A DNA stretch of 64,000 nucleotides from Lactarius indigo (Eukaryota > Basidiomycota > Agaricomycetes > Russulales > Russulaceae), in contig JAFKAC010000040.1 in the NCBI GenBank assembly GCA_025766275.1, positions 186,001-250,000 of the forward strand. The letters are read 5' to 3'. Below, piece after piece: positions 11,901 to 22,562 of this stretch. Positions within the stretch are counted from its first letter, which is position 1, and the number at the start of each line of letters is the position of its first letter. The notes beneath the pieces are model-generated. The model ran no database searches and was not told the DNA's origin. It saw nothing but the letters and a program-made list of their open reading frames with translations. The position numbers and the translations under genes were made by a program.

Positions 11901-12019
11901 GAGAATGATGGTCCTTGATGCCATATATCCCATATCTTTGAAAGTGTCTAATGTGATTCTCCTGACAATACACCCTTGGTTTGCGTTCAGTCATCTCACT
12001 CGGAGGTATTTATACATTT

Positions 12020-12163
12020 TGTCCGTCCGAGCCGACGTCAGTTGACCCATGAGTCTTGGGAGATTCTTTGCCGTCGGCCGATGTCGGCTGGCCCATGACA
12101 TATGAAAGACTCTCACCGTCGGTTGGCCCATCAGTTATGGAAGTCATGCCGGATCATTGGCTG
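12020..12163 (-). repeat. KDZ terminal/subterminal segment, copy 1
   Basis: Read on the minus strand from 12163: CAGCCAATG, then GATGGGCCAACCGACGG, CATGGGCCAGCCGACATCGG and CATGGGTCAACTGACGTCGG. KDZ copy 2 has the same terminus and three matching TGGGCCA blocks at 60476-60620. The next base belongs to Gypsy A, as shown by the intact family member at 42040-42060. Confidence 0.75.
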
Positions 12164-12183
12164 AATGTAATGGGGCTGTTGAT

Positions 12184-15100
12184 TCACCCTGAACCCTTCA
12201 GGCGCAAGGACCTGTGCAGGGTCGTCGTTGTGCATGATGGGGGTGTGAAGTGCGACGCCGGGCAGTCGCACACGTCCTCGAGACATGGCGGTTCCGTTGG
12301 TGTGAACGAGCCATGGGGTGATTCAGGGATCAGTAGGGTGGCTGTGCATTCGAAGGAGGGGGTGTCTGACCGGGTAGTAATCTTCGTCGTCAACGTGAGC
12401 CTCGTCGTTAGGGAGTGCTGCCTGCGCTGCCACAACTCGCTCAATCTCCTCTGCGCTAAGCGCAGTTGTTTGTTGGCCCACTCCTTCACCACTCTCCGCC
12501 AATCCTCTGCTGCTTCTAACTCCAGTTGGGTCTTCGAGGGGATAGTCGGCAGGGAGAATTCCCCGCGTGCCGATGAGGTCGTCACCTGGGGGAATGATGG
12601 CAATGGGTTCTCGATTGCCGTTGTTGTCTCGGAAGATGTGAGGGACGGCATGCTGCTGCTCGTCGTCAGGCTGGTGAGTCGGGTCGGGGAACCTCTGTAG
12701 GACATTAGCCCATTCTTGAGCGGTGATATGCCCCGTTTGCATGTTTGCAGGTGTGTACGGAGTGAGCTGGACCTGTTGAACCACGGTTTCTTTGTCGTCT
12801 TCAATGAGGTTGGTGGCGTCTTGTGCGACTTGGTCGAGGAGGATCGCCGTGGTGACATGTCTGAGAGGAGAAGTGGGCATAGAAGTATGAGCGGAGCGAA
12901 GGTAGGAGGGATACTCTCCCTGATCGTCAAGCAGCTGGCTTTTAAGATGTTGTACGGCAGTACGGCCTGTGTGATACATGGCCACTGCTTCTGGCGCAAA
13001 CACGTCATCCTTATCAACCCATTGATTCTCGGAGTCAGGGTATCCCTTCCATTTGATGAGATATTGAAGTTTTTTGTGTCGGCCAAAATGTCATGAGTCC
13101 AGAATGGCCTCGACTTCGTATTCTTCCTCTCCTTCCACAAGATCCGGCAGCAGTCGTGGGAAGTTTTCGCCGTGAATGGTTGTACTCTTATAGGGTGTGA
13201 GAAGATCTATATGGAATACTGGATGGATGCTCCACTGTGTGGGGAGTTCGAGGCGATAATTGTATGGAGACATCACCTGGATTACTTTAAATGGCCCGTG
13301 GTGTCACACCACGAGTTTCGCCATTGGTTGATTGGTTCGAAGGTGTTTTCCTTCTAGCCATACTTGGTCACCTATTTGATATCGTGGAGTGTCTCGGTGT
13401 TTCACCCAGCCTTCTTGTGCCTTGTTGATAAGGCTCTGGGCCAGCTGTCGTGCTTCTTTGAGCTGTGTGAGTCTGGTGATTACGTTTGAGATAGGGGATG
13501 GCTTATCCGTCCAATCTGCTGTTGGGTTATAACCCATTAGTAGCATGAACGGTGATTGTTTCATATGTTTGTGGGGCCAGTTGTTGTGAGCGAATTCTGC
13601 TATGGGGAGATATGCCACCCAGTTATCTTGATGCTTGTTGGCCCAGAACCGCAGATACTGTTCCAGCCACTGGTTGGTCCATTCTGATTGCCCATCGGTG
13701 CATGGGTGATAAGCCATTGAAATGTTCTGCTTGATGCCCAAGATTCGGCATGTCTCTTTGGTGAACTTAGATGTAAACCGGGGGTTGCGATCACTAATGA
13801 TTTTACGTGGTAATCTGAATCGTTTGAACATGTGATTGACGTACAGAATGGCGGTTTCCTCCGCTGTGATTTCTTCATTGCATGGAATAAATATTGACAC
13901 CTTGCTGCAGTCGTGATCTGTGACGGTGAGGATGCTATCGTACGATTGAGACATGGGTAGTTTGGTGATAAAGTCTAGTGTGATGGTGTGGAAAGGGGGT
14001 GCGTCTGTTACCGCGGTGATGGGATGTAATGGGGCGCGAGTAGGTCGCGTATTGACTTTGTTTTGCTGGCAGTCAGCGCACCCCATGACGTACTCATACA
14101 CATCTTGACGAACACGTGGCCACCAGTAATGTCGTTCCACGATTCATTGAGTCCTGCTGATACCCGGATGTCCGTGGATGGGGGGTCATGATGGTCATGT
14201 ATTATTGCTCGGTATGCAGTCATGGGTCTGGTGACCACCAGTTGTCCATCCTTGTACCATTCCCCTTCGATCTTTTTCAGCCGATGGGCGTCGACCCAGG
14301 TTTTGATGATAGTTGGGTCCTGTGGTCGTCTCAGTTGTTGCAGCATCGGGTGTATTTCCAGGGTGTGCGCGGTGTTAGTGGCTTGTACGAACACTTCAGG
14401 AGGTAGGACGACCACACCTTGGTTATCCTCTTCCCCCTGATTGTAATCTGGTTGCCTAGATAGGGTGTCTGCCCTACCATTATTCTTCCCTTTGATGTGG
14501 TGAATCTCGAAGTCGTACTCCATCAACTCCAGTACTTCCCGTGCAACTCTTCGGCTGATCTTCTGTGGGGTCTTCCAGTACTGGAGATTGAGGTGATCCG
14601 AGAATATTTTGATTTTATGCAGGGATCCCGCGAGTAAGGGTCTCCAATGTCAGAGGGCTTTGACGATAGCTAGAAGTTCTAGGTCGTAGATGTCGTAGTT
14701 GCGTTCAGCTTCACTTAGTGTTGCCAAATAGTATCCTATCGGGTGCTTGCAACCGTCACTTTTCTTTTGTAACAAGACGGCACCTACTGCGAATCCCAAT
14801 GCGTCAACTTCTAGCTTGAATTGATCTTGTAGGTTAGGGTGTGCTAGTACTGGTTCTTTGGTGACTAAGCGTTTGAGGGTTTCGAATGCGCGATTTTTGT
14901 CTTCTGTCCACCTCCACTCAGCATCTTTTCTTGTTAGTTGGTTCAGTGGTCGTGCGTGGGTTGCGAAACCTCGGATGAAAAGACAGTAAAAGTTACAGAA
15001 GCCCAGAAATGATCGTACGTCCCTGACTTTAGTTGGCGTTGGCCAGTCCCTAATACCGCAAACTTTTACCAGGTCCATGTGTGTTACCCCCTTTTCAAGG

Positions 15101-16473
15101 ATTACCCCCAGGTAATCCATCCGAGGTTGATGAAAGAGGCATTTCTCGAGCTTGAAGTAGAGGTCATGGTCTTGTGCAACGTGAAGGACATCTGTCACCG
15201 CGGCGATGTGGTCAGCGGATGTGGAGCCCTCACATGTGGCAATGCCGATATCGTCCATGTAGACGCGAATGACAGTACCACGAAGTTCATGCTTGGCAAT
15301 GGTGTTGCGGTAAATATGGTTCATCATGGTTTGGAAAGTGGCCAGTGAGTTGGTGAGACCAAAGAACATGACCGTTGGCTCGAAGAGGCCAAATTTGGTC
15401 TTGAAGGCTGCCTTTTCTTGATCGCCCTCTCATATGCGGATGTTGTTATACCCCCAGCGAATGTTGAGCTTTGTATAGATGTGAGCGTTACTGAGGTCGT
15501 AGATGAGATCTTGAATTAAGGGGAGTGGGTATTGGTTGCATATAGTATGTGAGTTGATAACACGATAGTCCTGCACGGGGCATAGCTTTCCATCCTTCTT
15601 TTTAACGAAGAAGAATGATGATGCGTATGGGGAGATGGAGGGTCATAGATACCCTTGCCAGAGTTTCTCGTCCAAAAATTCTTTGAGCTTCCCTTCTTCT
15701 TCCTGCATTAGCGGATATATTTTACAATCTATCGCTGAAGGGGTGTTGGGTTTAAAGTCTATTGCATGATCCCATGGCCTAGCAGGGGGGAATCGCTGGG
15801 ATGCTTCTTCACTGAAGAGCTGTTGATAGGCGTGGTAAGCTGCCGGCAGTTCTACGGGCCTTTCTTCCTTTTTGGCTTGGATGGCCAATTCTGTGGACAT
15901 AGTTGCCCGCACGTATGCATCTTCCTCGTCCAATTCAAGGGTTATCGCCTCCTTTTCATCGTTAGTAAGAGCGGCTGCGATGACCGTGTGACGATCCAGA
16001 CTGTCCTGTGTACTAATCACAACTGGCATGACTTCTTCGTGTATGACCGCGTCCCGCCAGTTGATAGTCGGTTCGTAGGTTGCCAGCCAAGGGCATCCTA
16101 GGACAATCTCTTCGCTTCCCAGGTTTGTGATAAGGAACCGCATAGTCCTATGATATCCTTTGGCGTATACGTCTAGGTCGGTGAAATGAGTGATGGACCC
16201 AGCTTTATTCTCGGTACTGTCTATGTTCCAGACTTTTCGTGGTTGGGCTAGCGGCTGAACCCCAATACCCAACCTTTTAACAAAGTTTGGATGCATGAAA
16301 TTGTCGGTGGCTCCAGAGTCCACCAATGCTTTTATGTCGGCCATTCGGTAATTCGTGCGAATCAAGACTGGAATTCGAAGAGAATGAAAGCGCGTCATGA
16401 TTACAGAATTACAATTTAAAGCCCTCACCCAGGCCAATGGGTTCAGGCGCTCTGAAAACCCTCTTTTCCCCAC
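12184..16473 (-). pseudogene. Gypsy A copy 1 pol (protease, RT, RNase H, integrase, chromodomain)
   Basis: Successive minus-strand fragments give protease (ALVDSGATDNF, about 16320), reverse transcriptase with FFGLTNS and the YMDD catalytic box (about 15250), RNase H (LEVDALGFAVGAVLLQKK), and integrase. Integrase shows HYWWPRV...CADCQQNK, LDFITKLP, ISDRNPRF and TNQWLEQYLRFW. A chromodomain remnant and the family-specific extension follow. Frameshifts and stops fall near 15370-15640, 14530-14650, 14140 and 13290. An integrase R-to-W change (QSEWTNQW where the intact copies have QSERTNQW) and others look like C-to-T changes. It cannot be functional. Confidence 0.85.
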
Positions 16474-18449
16474 AGATCCTGCAATATCAGGTCTTTTACT
16501 TCGTCAGGTGAGTTTGCGACTCCGGTAAGCCACTCTTTGGCCCATTCTTCGGCGGTTTTATTAGTTGAAGCAGCCTGTATTTGAGCCGGCGGTGTTTCTT
16601 GTGTGTAATAATTGGTTTCCGCTGCTCGGACACTTGACGGTCCGGCGTTCTGCAGTTGCCATTGCTGCGGCTGTCTGGGATGGGGGCAGTTTCGTGAGAG
16701 ATGACTGGGGGCATTGCAGTTGTAACACAACACCGTCCTTAGGTCTCGTCGTGACCCTCCTCTTCCTCGCCCCCTCGCTCCAGGCCCTCCTCTTGGTGGG
16801 AAGGGGGGTAAGCCTGTATAGGGCGGCTTGCCGTAGTCGATTTCTTCTGACCCTGCTAGTCTCGCCTTTGTTCGATCAGCGGAAGTATCCATTGCCCAAG
16901 GGTTTGCGAGGTTTTGGGGAACGGTCCATCCGGCGTTGCCCGTCTTCTTCGGTTTGGTGTCCTTATACTCATCCACCCGGGCTCGGATGTGGATGTAGTT
17001 GCGTTGTCAACGGAGTGTTGCCCGTTTCCACTCGTCGAATGTTTCCGGTTCGTCTAAGTTGTAGGTCTTCTCATACAACTTCTTGGGCAACCCTTTCGTG
17101 AATAAATCGATAGTTTGAGGGTTGTTGAGGCAGTAGCCGGCCTTCCTAGTGGCTTCTTCAAATTCGTTGACGTATTTATCGATATCTCCGTCAATCATTT
17201 TGAGTCCCTTTCTCAACAGGGCTTGAGCTTGTTCTCATTCAAGGGTATTGACGAACCTTTGGTTGAAACCCTCTGCTACTGTGTTCCATAGATCCCTTGT
17301 ATGTTGATCTATTCCTCATTGTATTTGCCGGTTGAGCCACTTGAGGTACGAAAGTACCCATTCACTGACGGATACCCCCTTGATGTATGAGAGAAAGAGG
17401 AGGCTTCGTCGGTAGTCATTGCGCATGATGGGAGTGTTGAGATTCATTCCCCAGTACACGTGCCATTGCGTGAGGAATGAGTCTACCTTAGTGCAGTCAC
17501 CGTCAAAGATCGTGGGAGGTTCACCTGTAAGTTTCTTGTGCCCATGTCCTCCTCCTCCACCTCCTGGTGGATTCCCACCTCCGCCTCCTCCGCCTCCTTC
17601 TCTGCCTGGGGGTCCTCCCTCTGGCGGGGCGCATGGGAGATCCGGTGGGTTTCCCCCTCCTCCCGGTCATCGAGGAAAGTCTCTGTCGGGGGGGCCTCCC
17701 CACCCTGGTGGGGGGTCAAGCAGTAATTCTCACCTTCGTTCTCCTGATGGTGGATCCCCTTGATCGGGTCCAATAGCCCGAAAAATTGCCGCATCATCAG
17801 CGGTCATTCAATGCCCCATTTCAGGGTTGATGGGCATAAGGTGTCGCTGTGACTCTTGTCTGATTGCTTCGGCCACTTCTCGCGCCGCTTGTTCTCTAAT
17901 GCTCATGATTTCTTCAGCCGTCATGGTGGTTGTCGCCATTTCTGCTGCCGGCGATCGTACATGAATGACCTCTGGTGATTCAGAGATGTGTAAGGACTCA
18001 GCTCGTTGGATGGTGTACTGTTCGACTGGTCCAATGCTCGCAGGTCGAACTTCTTTGCTTTGCTCTTCTTCTTCCTTGGTTTCCTTGCTTACTGCTTCCC
18101 CTGTGGAGCATTCTCGTATTTGGCCATCAATTGGCCCCCAGTCTGCTCGCGAGTTGAGTTCTCGCGCGTCAATATCGCACTGATATTGTCTTTCTGCTGG
18201 TCTGACAACGTCCCAGCAGTGGTCTATGGGGTTCCACGTAATTTCCACCCAACACAAGTGGTCAAAATTGAACTCAACAGGTCTGAACCTCGTAGGTCCG
18301 TTGAACTCTACAAAATATCCGGTTTCGTCTCCTCGATCTCTCCACCTGGCCGCTCCTAGGAATCGGGTCGGTACGTTGCGGTCTCCTCTTCGTTCTAGAT
18401 AATAAGGACGAAAGCTCGTCCACTGGTCTCTGGTATTGACAGTCGCCAC
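16443..18449 (-). pseudogene. Gypsy A copy 1 gag
   Basis: Fragments 18449-17808, about 17797-17483, 17216-17007 and 16976-16443 match the open gag of A copy 3 (54257-55964). The last fragment carries the nucleic-acid-binding zinc knuckle CYNCNAPSHLSRNCP (CX2CX4HX4C), which copy 3 lost to an insertion. Gag ends GKEGFQSA-stop at 16443, and pol continues in the -1 frame across the overlap. Stops in the middle (about 17220-17480) make it a pseudogene. As in all family members there is no ATG at the homologous start; the frame opens at GTG after the LTR. Confidence 0.8.
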
Positions 18450-18469
18450 AATGAGGATCTTGGTCTTAA

Positions 18470-18921
18470 TGTAACGCCGTCACGACGTTAGCTCGACTTG
18501 AGCTCTGATATGGCGATTTGTGACTTAGCTAATCACGCTCCAAGGCATATGGCACAAAGGCAACTCCTAGATGTTTGAAGACACTAGTATAACTGCGGCA
18601 CTCTAATCAGGATAGAGGCAAGACCGTGAACATGAGAACAGAGAAGTGACAATTGAAGAAGACCAAGATGGCGTGTCTTGGTCTTCCGCAGCTATCTTAA
18701 ATACAAGTAGAGCAGGCTTTCAAGCGCTGCTATGAGTCACCATAATGTAGCGTCCAACGTATCCGTAAGTACCGCAATCCTAATACTACTACTACCTGTA
18801 CTAGGATTGAGTCACTCTTCAACTCCTAACTCCTATCGTAAACTCCAAGTCCGTGACTAATCTACCTTACCACCATAGTCACAACCGGTACAGTAAGGGT
18901 CCAATACGTGCAACCGTAACA
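18470..18921 (-). repeat. LTR, Gypsy A copy 1 (5' LTR)
   Basis: 452 bp; on the plus strand TGTAACGCC...CGTAACA. Read on the element strand it ends GGCGTTACA, followed by TTAAGACCAAGATC, which includes the 11-nt PBS AAGACCAAGAT. It is similar to the LTRs at 41128-41572 and 53782-54236. Confidence 0.9.
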
Positions 18922-18932
18922 TTCCAGCAAGA

Positions 18933-20336
18933 GTGACTGTCTCCGGAAGAGTTTCCACTGTCCAACAAGATATTCACATGTTCACCGTGTGTCTATCGCA
19001 GGTGATCAGACGAGCAGCAAGCAACACATACATCGCTGTCCGTGGTATTCTGGGAATTCGACCAATGTGGCCAGATCGTTCTCAACATCTTCCTTGCATC
19101 AACAGCAACATTACTTTCACCAGAGACCTACTAACATATGAAAACGAGCAAATCATGCTTGCTGTGGATGACATCACCTATCTACCTCGACCTCCCAAGC
19201 CTCCAATGAGAATCAGGGTAATGATGAATCATACTTGATGACAGCAGCAACTTGGGCCACCGTTGGTCTTTTTCTACTGTTAAATGCCGATGTCTCTCCT
19301 GTCTCTCCTACTTGTACGCTACTGTACTGTCTTTTTCCAACCGAAATCAAATTCTCGTCCATGTCTGCTTCCGACTCCAAACCATGCTGAGTGAGCAACA
19401 TCACCCCTATTGAAAGATGTTGAGATAATGCAGCCTGGCACTCCCTTTCTCTATCACTCCATGTCAGCATCAATGGTCTCATCAAATCCTGCTCGCATTG
19501 TCCTCCAAGGACTAACAAATCTGCAGCAATGTCGTGCAGTGCCAGGCAAAGGAAACACGTTCATTTATGATGCTATCTTCACATGTGCGGACAACAATGG
19601 GAAAGACAGCATTGGCAGCTTCCGATGCTATGTTGGGCAAGACAAAAGCCGAAAACCAGACAATGTTTATGAAATTGAGGTGAAAGTATGCAAACACAGT
19701 CTTCAACTACACAAAACATCAACTGACACAAATAGATTGTCGCTTTCAAACCTGGATGAAACATCAATAGCGACAACTATGGCGATAACAAAATCGACTT
19801 GCTCGGAGAAATTGAAAAGGCATGTCATTCCTAACGTCTCAATAACCCCCCCAAATGACCATTCCCTACCAGATGCAGCCCCTCGCCATTGACGATGAGC
19901 CAGAAATTGATGACATCATTCGAATTTCTGGCGCAGGAATGGTTTCATCAATTACAAAAGAGCCCCCAGAATTCTTCATCTACGCTACACAATATGTAGA
20001 TGGTGGCACTGAAGACATTGCACTGCGAGGCATGTTATCAAACAACACTTCGAACCATACAGTCCTCCCACCAAACCAGAAACCACATGTGTCATCGTGG
20101 CCATCAAAGATATTGCATACATTTGCAAACCGAAAGATGCAGAGAAACAAGGAACACAGCCAAAGCAACCTCCCAGCGAACGCAAACTGAACATGCGAGA
20201 GGAAATCAAGGCACACAGTCGCACCACCACCGAAACTGGCTCTTCTCAAACATCAAACTCTCCTTCCACATCGCAGGTGAAGCTAGGAAAAAGGAAAGCA
20301 GAACCAATGAACAAAGAAACCAGTGAAGAAACTTGA
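18933..20336 (+). pseudogene. OB-fold-like (RPA-type) ORF linked to the Helitron, broken
   Basis: Segments 18933-19222, about 19410-19690, 19870-20080 and 20097-20336 give pieces of one protein. Two show the same pattern: VSGRVSTVQQ...FTVCLSQ...YIAVRGIL...DDITYLP near the N terminus, and ISGAGMVSSI...FFIYATQYV...IALRGML...IKDIAYICKP near the C terminus. This alternation resembles OB-fold ssDNA-binding (RPA-like) domains. The tail is basic and Ser/Thr-rich (LGKRKAEP). Probable introns and at least one stop or frameshift are present. It lies immediately 5' of a Helitron 3' terminus in the same orientation as RepHel, so it is probably the Helitron's second gene. The OB-fold assignment is by pattern only. 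Confidence 0.5.
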
Positions 20337-20458
20337 CTTATTAATGGCTCCTATTTACGATGTCTGCATGTACGATATTCTCATTGGTGTTAACGAATGC
20401 GAATCAGTGCAACCTGACCCCCCCCACAAATGAACATATGCACGCCATTGAAAACGAC

Positions 20459-20487
20459 GGCCCGGAGGGCCATCCTTTCAACGCTAG
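20459..20487 (+). other. Helitron 3' terminus (hairpin + CTAG)
   Basis: GGCCC-GGA-GGGCC hairpin at 20459-20471, 12 nt, then CTAG at 20484-20487 followed by T. This is the canonical Helitron 3' end (hairpin 10-12 nt before CTRR, insertion before T). It matches the terminus at 21737-21768. Confidence 0.85.
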
Positions 20488-21120
20488 TGATATATCAATG
20501 ATGAACAGCACACATAGATAGCTTACTCACAGAGGGACAGAGTGTTCTGTGGTGAGACAAGCTGGGTGGCTGGAAGCAGCAACAGGGAATCTAGCAGAGT
20601 GAAGCAGAGGTGAAGTCTGGCACACAAACAGTGAGAACTGATGTTGTTACATTGGAGAGAAGGAAGCTTACCTGGCACACAAACAGTGAGAACTGATGTG
20701 GACCAGGAGCGTACATGGTACTCTACTTATACTCCTACAGAGGGTGACAGTAGTACAAGGTAAGTAATGCTAGTCACAGAATACAAAGGTGCTATTGTTC
20801 TACAAAGGGACAAAAGAGTGGACGCTTTGAGAACAAGAGAAAGGAGAACAAGGAGAGTCCAGAACTAGATGATATCATACTGACATCATAATAAAGATAA
20901 TCCCAAGTAAAGAACAAAGAGAATTATAAAAGCGTTATACAACGCAGAGTCCGGATGTATGATGTCATAGAAGTACAGTGATGTCATAGATGACGCAATG
21001 GTAAGTCCAGATTGTACAGATCAAATAGTATCTAATCTACAAGTCCTGTATATCTAATCTAAAGCAGTCCATGCTGCAAGTCCGGTCCGTACGAGCCGCT
21101 AAGTGCGCAAGGGTCACTTA
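20488..21120. other. Intergenic; short direct repeats, no gene
   Basis: No ORF of substance. A 27-bp or so sequence starting CTGGCACACAAACAGTGAGA occurs twice (about 20617 and 20674). Short TGATGTCATA motifs recur at about 20955-20990. It could be a fragment of another repeat; not identified. Confidence 0.4.
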
Positions 21121-21768
21121 TCAACAATCAATACAATATATAAATGCTGGACGGCTTTTTTGCTGACACATACGCTGACACACATTTTTAACCGGAAATG
21201 GCACTCCTTGCTTTTCCTCTGCGTCGGTCGTTTGCCATGCTTGCCTCTCCGCTGTCATTCGCTGTGCATACATTCATACTGTTGCTGTCGTCCTGTCAGT
21301 GTCTTTTGGTACTCTTCACTGTTTTCTGTTTGCGCTGTTTCCATTTGGCCACTGTTTGTTACTCTAGCCATCTCTCACAGGGACACCAATTTCCTCTCTC
21401 TCCTGGTGTATATAAATGCTCGATGTGCACTTTGCTGACACATAGAATTTTTGTGCTGACACATAGGCCTTTTGTCCATGTGCCGTTCAATAGAAAGAAT
21501 GCTGAAGCGTATCCGCATCTGCCCTCCGTGAATAGGGGCATGCTCACACAGTGCCTGTCTCTGTGAATAGGGGCTTGCATACGGGTTGGCATCCCACTGC
21601 TGCAGCAGGCACCCTCTCAAATTTATTATGCTAACTTCACAGTGAGTGAGAGGGTGAAAAGCACTATTGAACGTGGAACATGGATACAGAAATGATTGAC
21701 AGCATTCTGCAGCCGCTGCCCAGTGAGCAGCAAAAGGACGGCCCGGAGGGCCGTCTCTGCAACGCTAG
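21121..21768 (+). mobile_element. Non-autonomous Helitron
   Basis: 648 bp from a proposed A/TCAACA start to CTAG/T. The 3' end has a perfect 8-bp stem hairpin, GACGGCCC-GGA-GGGCCGTC (21737-21755), then TCTGCAACG and CTAG (21765-21768). The interior carries two copies of the Helitron promoter block (TATATAAA at 21137 and 21409). The second extends into CTCGATGTGCACTTTGCTGA exactly as at 894-913. No Rep or helicase coding is present. The 5' boundary is tentative; the 3' end is strong. Confidence 0.7.
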
Positions 21769-21774
21769 TGATAA

Positions 21775-22236
21775 GTGATAACGGCACAGCCAACGCAACT
21801 AAGACATGCTGCCAGCACGCCAAACAACAGTTCCAACCAGTGCCAAGTCGCGCCGGGGAATGTTGCACTTGTAGGCAGTAATGTGCCCTTCTCGCCCACG
21901 AACAACACCGGCGGCGGCGAGATGTTGATGATGCGACCGGTGCATGATGTGCGGAATAGGCACCACCCCTTATGGTCCCATGATAGGCCGTGGGAATGGG
22001 AATGGGGCGATTCGGCATGGGTGGTGCGTCTTCCCAATGAGGCCGATGGCGACGGCAGGAATTGGCGGAGGGGATGTGGGGATGGGTTGCGGTGGGGTCG
22101 GCGGGGTGCGCCGAGGGATTGGCCTGGTCGGTATCACGGGGGGTGGGCGCGGTATGGGGTGCAAGGTCGCGGCGGGTGGCGGCATGAGCGTGGTATGCAA
22201 CAGACTATGGGTACGATAAGCGGCGTCCGGGGATGA
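21775..22236 (+). CDS. Gly/Met-rich ORF of host unit 1 (decayed paralogue)
   Basis: Unrecognised. The frame CAT GCT GCC... (from about 21800) reads HAASTPNNSSNQCQVAPGN..NVPFSPTNNTGGGEMLMM. It aligns codon by codon with the ORF at 24441-24911 (HAAMSNND..GQVASGN..IPFVSTNNVGASNTFMM). The downstream half becomes G-rich without clear conservation, and the Helitron 3' end lies 7 bp upstream of this reading frame, so the original 5' end is gone. It is probably not functional. It faces the NLR pseudogene, as its paralogue faces the intact NLR. Confidence 0.4.
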   Translation: MITAQPTQLRHAASTPNNSSNQCQVAPGNVALVGSNVPFSPTNNTGGGEMLMMRPVHDVRNRHHPLWSHDRPWEWEWGDSAWVVRLPNEADGDGRNWRRGCGDGLRWGRRGAPRDWPGRYHGGWARYGVQGRGGWRHERGMQQTMGTISGVRG

Positions 22237-22562
22237 TCCAGGGCTCGTACCCGCGCGGATAACGAATCACGACAAACTTCCACCCACTTAGGGGGTGACG
22301 TCGTTCTTGGGTCTGACCTCGGTTTGTCGTTTCTTGGTGGTTTGCTGCACTTTCCGTCGCTCCATTTCACTGTTGCTACTACTGCTACTACTAAGGTATT
22401 ATTGCATCGCATATATATATATCATCATAGCGCACCTGTCCGTCTATCTGTCCGTCATTCATATTTTTATTTGGAATCGCGAAACAGGTAACATTTATCT
22501 ATGTGATATCGTAAACTGACCACGACGTACATTCTCTTCCAAGTCCCTACTAGAGCTAATAG
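22237..22562. other. Convergent spacer, paralogous to 33243-33538
   Basis: No gene. It shares with 33250-33440 a block around GTGACGTCGTTCTTGGGTCT and a later ATTCATATTTTTATTTGGAATCGCGAAACAGG-like stretch. This shows the two host units are duplicates. Confidence 0.6.

Larger units (their letters stand above)
5883..12163 (+). mobile_element. KDZ-family DNA transposon copy 1 (degenerate)
   Basis: Contains, left to right: a long 44-bp tandem array, a minus-strand coiled-coil ORF, the 3' end of a KDZ transposase (+), a 38-bp palindromic array and a terminal segment. The right end is set by comparison with KDZ copy 2. Read inward from 12163 on the minus strand it begins CAGCCAATG, as copy 2 does from 60476, and both ends carry repeated ATGGGCCA/CCGACG blocks. 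The 44-bp array carries the same TTGGCCCA core, which is why it is assigned to this element. The left boundary (about 5876-5885) is set only by loss of Helitron sequence. The left flank is Helitron and the right flank is Gypsy A, so this is not a simple clean insertion. Confidence 0.6.
12164..18921 (-). mobile_element. Ty3/Gypsy chromovirus family A, copy 1 (3'-truncated, decayed)
   Basis: Minus-strand element: 5' LTR 18921-18470, gag about 18449-16443, pol about 16473-12184. The 3' LTR and the last part of the pol extension are missing, removed where KDZ copy 1 begins (12163/12164). Numerous stops and frameshifts interrupt gag and pol. The right flank TTCCA would be one half of a 5-bp target duplication; the other half is lost. 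Confidence 0.88.
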
